NCBI GenBank assembly: GCA_019217005.1
Contig: JAHBNG010000092.1
Span: 1 to 59,706 of the forward strand
Direction of reading: 5' to 3'
Origin: Chloroflexi bacterium TSY
Lineage (GTDB): Bacteria > Chloroflexota > Anaerolineae > Caldilineales > Caldilineaceae
DNA: 59,706 nt
Shown: positions 56,107-59,706 of the stretch, piece after piece
Numbering within the stretch: position 1 is the stretch's first letter
Layout: each line of letters begins with the position of its first letter
Position numbers and translations under genes: made by a program
The notes under the pieces: model-generated
Databases searched by the model: none
What the model was told of the DNA's origin: nothing
Seen by the model: only the letters and a program-made list of their open reading frames with translations

Positions 56107-56377
56107 CCATTGGCTTATTTACGCCGCAGTGTACTAGTGCGGCCCAACGATTCGCACAGTAGAGACCATCCTCTGGGTCAACAATGAGCTGAACCGGTTC
56201 ATCCATTTGCTCTGTACCAAGGTCAATGTCCACTTTGCAAATAGGAACTTCATTGTCCGATGTTTAAGTGGCGTTTCTTTTAGACACGTTATTATACCGC
56301 ACACATCCATAGATGGCGATAAGCGGTTACCGCGTAAAAGGATTACTTATAATATTGACTAGGCAACCGCGAATGCA

Positions 56378-57430
56378 TCATGTGACAGCCTCCAAATATC
56401 CTTGCGCGACCAATAGTTCCGCATTGAGCAAACTTCCACCGGCTGCGCCACGAATTGTATTATGCCCCAACAATACAAACTTAAAATCGAAAAGTGGATC
56501 TGGACGCAGACGACCGAGCGTGGTTGCCATACCCGGTATCCAGCCATCCGATCCAACCGAGACTGAGGACGGTCCGGTGCATCTAAATACAGAAGCGCTG
56601 GTTGAGGAGCGTTCGGCAAATTGAGTTGCTGTGGAAGAGGATGATACTCCTTCCAAGCGGCAAGGATTTCGTCGAACGTTGGCTTTTCATCAAATTCGAT
56701 ACTGGCTGCTTCTAAGTGCCCATCTACAACAGGTACACGAGTACAGTGAGCACTGACAACGAACTCTGCATACTCTATCCCTGTCCCGTTGAAGTTTCCG
56801 AGTAGTTTCTGCGGCTCCTTCTGCTCCATTTTTCTTCTTCGCCCCAATGTACGGCACCACATTGTCTAAGATATCCAGACTTGGTACGCCAGGATATCCA
56901 CCTCCACTTGCTGCCTGCATGGTTGCGACAAAGATCTTACGGATACCAAAGTGTTCATGGAGAGGGTGCAGTGGAGACCAAATGGGTTGTGCTGCAATTG
57001 GGATTGGTTGTAATAAAGCCGTCCCATCTGCGGCGACGCTTTTGTACATCGATCAATCCCAGATGCTCCGGATTGACCTCGGGAATCAGAAGCGGAACAT
57101 CCGGTTCATACCGGTGTGAGCGCGTTGCTACAAACAATGTATCCCTCAGCAGCAAAGGCTTGCTCAATCTCCGTCGCGCTCTCTGCCGGCAAAGCACTGA
57201 ACACAATGTCACATTCCGGACCCGGTATACATGGCTCCAAAATGACACGCAAATGCGGCGGTATTTCGCCGATTACCAATGACATGCCTCTCCATACGAT
57301 TTTCCTGCCGTACGTGATGAAGAACATAGAGCTGTTAGCTCAAACCAAGGATGCCCTGAAGCATCTGGACAAATCGCTGACCGACCGCGCCTGTTCTCCC
57401 AGGACGCATTTTATTTTGCGAGTTCACGCG
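56378..57430 (-). pseudogene. asd: Aspartate-semialdehyde dehydrogenase, at least five frameshifts
   Basis: Pieces in order along the minus strand read KIKCVLG (near 57415), [61 protein letters not shown] (catalytic Cys in NCSTT), [51 protein letters not shown] and [16 protein letters not shown], ending [16 protein letters not shown]. This is a complete archaeal/fungal-type Asd of about 350 residues, but the frame changes at about 57410, 57350, 57115, 56990, 56850 and 56590. Asd makes aspartate semialdehyde for lysine, threonine and methionine. It is downstream of hom, now separated by IS110. Too many shifts for simple read errors unless this region is badly assembled. Confidence 0.85.
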
Positions 57431-57599
57431 TTGATCTCCAATAGATACAGAGCACTGCCATAAAAAAATAAATTTGGCCATTTGTAGTCCGATAAAGCAA
57501 TCAAATTTATGGTTCTTCAGGATCTCAGGAGGTTGACAACAAAACACCATCAACTTCTCGGAAGAGGTCAAGAACAGTCTCGTTGGCGAACTCATCTCT

Positions 57600-57857
57600 A
57601 ACCTCTTCCTGTTAGGTAATATAGGAAAGGGAGATAAAATAAGGGAAGGCAAAGCAAGGAAAGCCGAAACTTATTGGACTCTCGACCTGGCAAAAAGGAC
57701 CAACCTCTTCGAGCGGTGCGACCGCCCTTCCCGGACAGTCCGCCAGGTCGACGCCGTGCAACGTCGAAAGCGTGCAGCACCTCGAGTGCCATAACAGGAA
57801 AACGGAAAACAGCGTCCAAAGTTGAGGAGCTCAGGCGATACGGAGAGGAGGTCCAAG
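57600..57857 (+). ncRNA. Candidate bridge RNA region of IS110 element
   Basis: About 250 non-coding bases lie directly upstream of the IS110 transposase, where IS110-group elements encode a bridge/seek RNA. TCGACCTGGC (57682-57691) and GCCAGGTCGA (57742-57751) form a perfect 10-bp stem enclosing a loop with a smaller GCGGT/ACCGC hairpin (57713-57725). A second structured stretch (GTGC...GCAC, 57756-57780) follows. This is suggestive of a two-loop RNA, not proof. Confidence 0.4.
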
Positions 57858-59066
57858 ATGAAAGTGAAAATGGGAATCGACTGGAGTGAAAAGAAACATG
57901 ATGTGATGATGTTGGATGAGACAGGACGAGCGCTGGGCTATGCGCAGATAGAGCATAGCCAGAAGGGATTTCGCCAAATTGAAGAAATGAGAAAGAAGAC
58001 AGGAGCGAGCCATGATGAAGTGACAGTGGGACTGGAAACAGCGCATAATTTGCTGATTGATTATCTCTGGTCGAGCGGGTACAAGAATGTCTATGTGGTG
58101 CCGCCGAATGTGGTGAACAAGAGTCGGGAGCGCTATAGTCAAAGTGCGCATAATGATAAGAGTGATGCCTATGTGATAGCAGATTTGTTGCGGACCGATG
58201 TCCATCGATTTTATCCTTGGTCACCTGGCAGTGAATTACTCCAGCAGATGCGAGTGGTCAGCAGTGCCACACAATACTGGACCAAAGAGACTGTGGCCTT
58301 ATCCAACCGTCTGCGCGCTTGCCTGTTGCGTTACCATCCGGCGCTGCTTGAGGTCTTCAGCAACTGGCCTTCTCGGATTGCCTGCCACCTGGTTCTGACC
58401 TATCCAACGCCAGAGCATGTGCGCAACTCCACCTATGAAGGCTTCCAAGAGTTTCTCAAGCAGCACCGACATACGCAACCCCGTAAATGGGTCACTTGTT
58501 ATGATAAGTTAACCGCCACTTATCCCACATCAGCTCCTGCATTTGTGCCAGCGTATCAACGAGAAGCTCTTCAGCTGGCTGAATGTCTTTTGCTTGCACT
58601 GCGCTATGAACAAGAGACCCTTGACCAGTTACAGTCACTTTTTCTGCAACATCCGGATCAGCATATCTTTGCTTCTTTACCTGGTGCTGGCCAGCTTTTA
58701 GCTCCCAGTCTTCTGGTCAAGTTTGGCGAAGACAGGAAACGCTTTCTCCCATGAGCCTTCAGTCTCTGGCGGGAACCTGTCCTGTCACCAAACAAAGTAA
58801 AGTCAGAACCGTTCATTTCCGCAGAGCTTGCGATCACGACTTTCGTTATTTTACTCAGCAATTTTCGCTGCTCCCGCAAAGAGTCTTCTTGGGCCGCTGC
58901 TTTTTACACCGCCGCTCGCCAACGCGGTCTCAAAAAGAGTCATGCTGATCGCACTCTCGCTAATCGCTGGATTTGCATCATTTGGAAATTGTGGCAAGAC
59001 AAGAAACCTTATGATGAATCTTTCCATTTGCAGCAACGAGCCCATCGTCGCCAACCTATCGCTTAA
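57858..59066 (+). pseudogene. IS110-family transposase with two frameshifts
   Basis: ATG 57858 begins MGIDWSEKKHDVMML after KV (first Asp of the RuvC-like DEDD domain); VGLETAHNLL holds the Glu and DKSDAYVIADLL the last two Asp. The C-terminal transposase_20 part starts FASLPGAGQLLAPSLL. The first frame stops at 58754 after RKRFLP. A second frame gives SLQSLAGTCPVTKQ, which contains the catalytic Ser region of the family, and a third from about 58880 gives SSWAAAFYTAARQRG to TAA at 59066. Two one-base shifts thus disable it. Confidence 0.85.
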
Positions 59067-59278
59067 TTGCTTCTAATTTTTTACTATGTATCGCCTTTGG
59101 GTTCCTTGCCTTTGTCCTCATCTATATGTTGACATAACACGCTGCTGGTTCTCTCTATCAGTTCTTCTTCAACGCGCCCTTTTGGAACTGCCATTACATA
59201 CAAAGCGTGTCCGGGAAGTTCAACCCCTCTATTCCGGAAGAACCAAATTTATTTTTATTGATAGGCGAGTGCAATATA

Positions 59279-59706
59279 TTATGTTCCCAGTTCAATGATA
59301 TCGCTCAGGGTGCCAGCTGCCGTAGCTTCCACACCCGCCCCTTTACCCTGAATGACTAGCGGGGTAGGGCTGTACCATTGACTGTGAAATTCCACCAAAT
59401 TATCGGTCCCACTAAGTCGCCCGAGAGGACTACCGCTTTCGACAAAGGTTGGCCCAACATGGCATCCCTCATCTTCTACGCGAGCAGCATAGCGTAGAAC
59501 CTGACCTTTTGCTGCTGCGTTTTCGACTTTTTGTCGAAAGTCGTCATCCAAATCCGTTAATGCATCCATAAATTCATCGACCGATAATCTATTCATCTGG
59601 GGGGGATAGAGACTCTCAACAGCCACATCTTCCATCCCCAGATGCCAACCAAGACCACGTGCCAGAATAAGCGCTTTCCGTGCCACATCAATTCCGCCGA
59701 GATCAT
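59279..59706 (-). CDS. hom: Homoserine dehydrogenase, C-terminal part (runs off window)
   Basis: 142 codons of an open frame that continues past the window end. DLGGIDVARKALILARGLG is the conserved homoserine-binding region (D-x-x-G-x-D-V-A-R-K) of homoserine dehydrogenase. SGSPLGRLSGTDNLVEFHS and PTPLVIQGKGAGVEATAAG follow as in ThrA-type enzymes. It reduces aspartate semialdehyde to homoserine for threonine and methionine. The asd gene downstream on the same strand is decayed and separated by IS110. Whether an aspartokinase domain is fused cannot be seen. Confidence 0.92.
   Translation of the reverse strand, partial: DLGGIDVARKALILARGLGWHLGMEDVAVESLYPPQMNRLSVDEFMDALTDLDDDFRQKVENAAAKGQVLRYAARVEDEGCHVGPTFVESGSPLGRLSGTDNLVEFHSQWYSPTPLVIQGKGAGVEATAAGTLSDIIELGT

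Larger units (their letters stand above)
54808..56134 (+). mobile_element. IS630-family insertion sequence
   Basis: The ends GTACATAGCGGCTCAAATG... and its inverse ...TTTACGCCGCAGTGTAC pair at 21 of 26 positions. TA at 54806-54807 and 56135-56136 is the usual IS630 target duplication. Length 1327 bp. Confidence 0.9.
54776..56266 (-). pseudogene. Small gene split by IS630
   Basis: Joining 56266-56137, one TA and 54805-54776 on the minus strand gives an open frame reading KVDIDLGTEQMDEPVQLI, VDPEDGLYCANRWAALS and DLGRLGLG then TAA. The junction lies in GCA-CTA-AGC, with TA as the duplicated target. No ATG is present before the preceding stop, so the N-terminus is lost or uses GTG. Function is unknown. 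It directly precedes the HAD-like gene. Confidence 0.55.
57464..59256 (+). mobile_element. IS110-family element between hom and asd
   Basis: It contains a DEDD transposase with a long upstream non-coding part. AAAAATAAATTTGG (57464-57477) and CCAAATTTATTTTT (59243-59256) are exact inverses that may mark the ends, although IS110 elements proper often lack such repeats. Boundaries are therefore tentative. Confidence 0.6.

Overview
The window looks like a chromosomal segment of an uncultured bacterium, most plausibly a Chloroflexota (Anaerolineae/Caldilineae-like) organism. This rests on protein style only: a LysM-rich L,D-transpeptidase, a class A PBP with C-terminal LysM domains, a GT39-like membrane glycosyltransferase, paired Yip1-like membrane proteins, a DUF4032-like ParB-fold protein, NfeD, FtsH and Lgt. 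No rRNA, tRNA or other firm phylogenetic marker was seen. Sulfatases, a formylglycine-generating enzyme, an Ldh-family oxidoreductase and an enolase-superfamily enzyme suggest use of sulfated or complex organic matter.

Layout. 1-4570: repeats, an AAA ATPase with a PD-(D/E)XK-like C-terminus, a frameshifted Ldh-type oxidoreductase and a scrambled sulfatase remnant. 4570-8585: an orphan RepB-like primase and a secreted zinc metalloprotease lipoprotein. 8742-10231: a decayed insertion sequence (IS). 10820-11896: a ParB-like protein. 12182-24983 is mostly minus strand: a sulfatase, a Toprim-like protein and an SMC/OLD-type ATPase fused in frame to an AlkA-like DNA glycosylase, then a glycosyltransferase, a flippase-like protein, a GNAT, a LysM-bearing PBP1, and the formaldehyde-detoxification pair frmB/frmA. 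25011-26723: an IS carrying a smaller element. 26740-31138: a methyltransferase, a frameshifted NfeD and two Yip1-like proteins. 31605-40613: a 5xLysM-YkuD protein, a broken GNAT, a MenC-like enolase, a membrane protein/XRE regulator pair, a transglutaminase-like protein with a metalloprotease, and a diheme cytochrome. 41001-48872: two sulfatases (one broken by a 155-bp element), ogt, FGE, an atypical cytosine-deaminase-like protein, DUF503 and lgt. 49089-54783: a lipoprotein, an IS701 nested in a small element, ftsH and a HAD-like gene. 54808-59706: IS630, a heavily frameshifted asd, IS110, and the 3' end of hom.

The most distinctive features are (i) the glycosylase-ATPase-Toprim cluster, a candidate DNA-damage or defence module, and (ii) an unusually dense set of short inverted-repeat elements. 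At least six families (A-F here) are visible, several with target-site duplications. They break genes, supply stop codons and host other ISs. Family C (155 bp, 8-bp duplications) can be reconstructed exactly at three sites, one of them split by an IS701 element with its own CTAA duplication. Several genes also carry single-base indels in or beside short homopolymers, so either assembly error or active gene decay must be considered.
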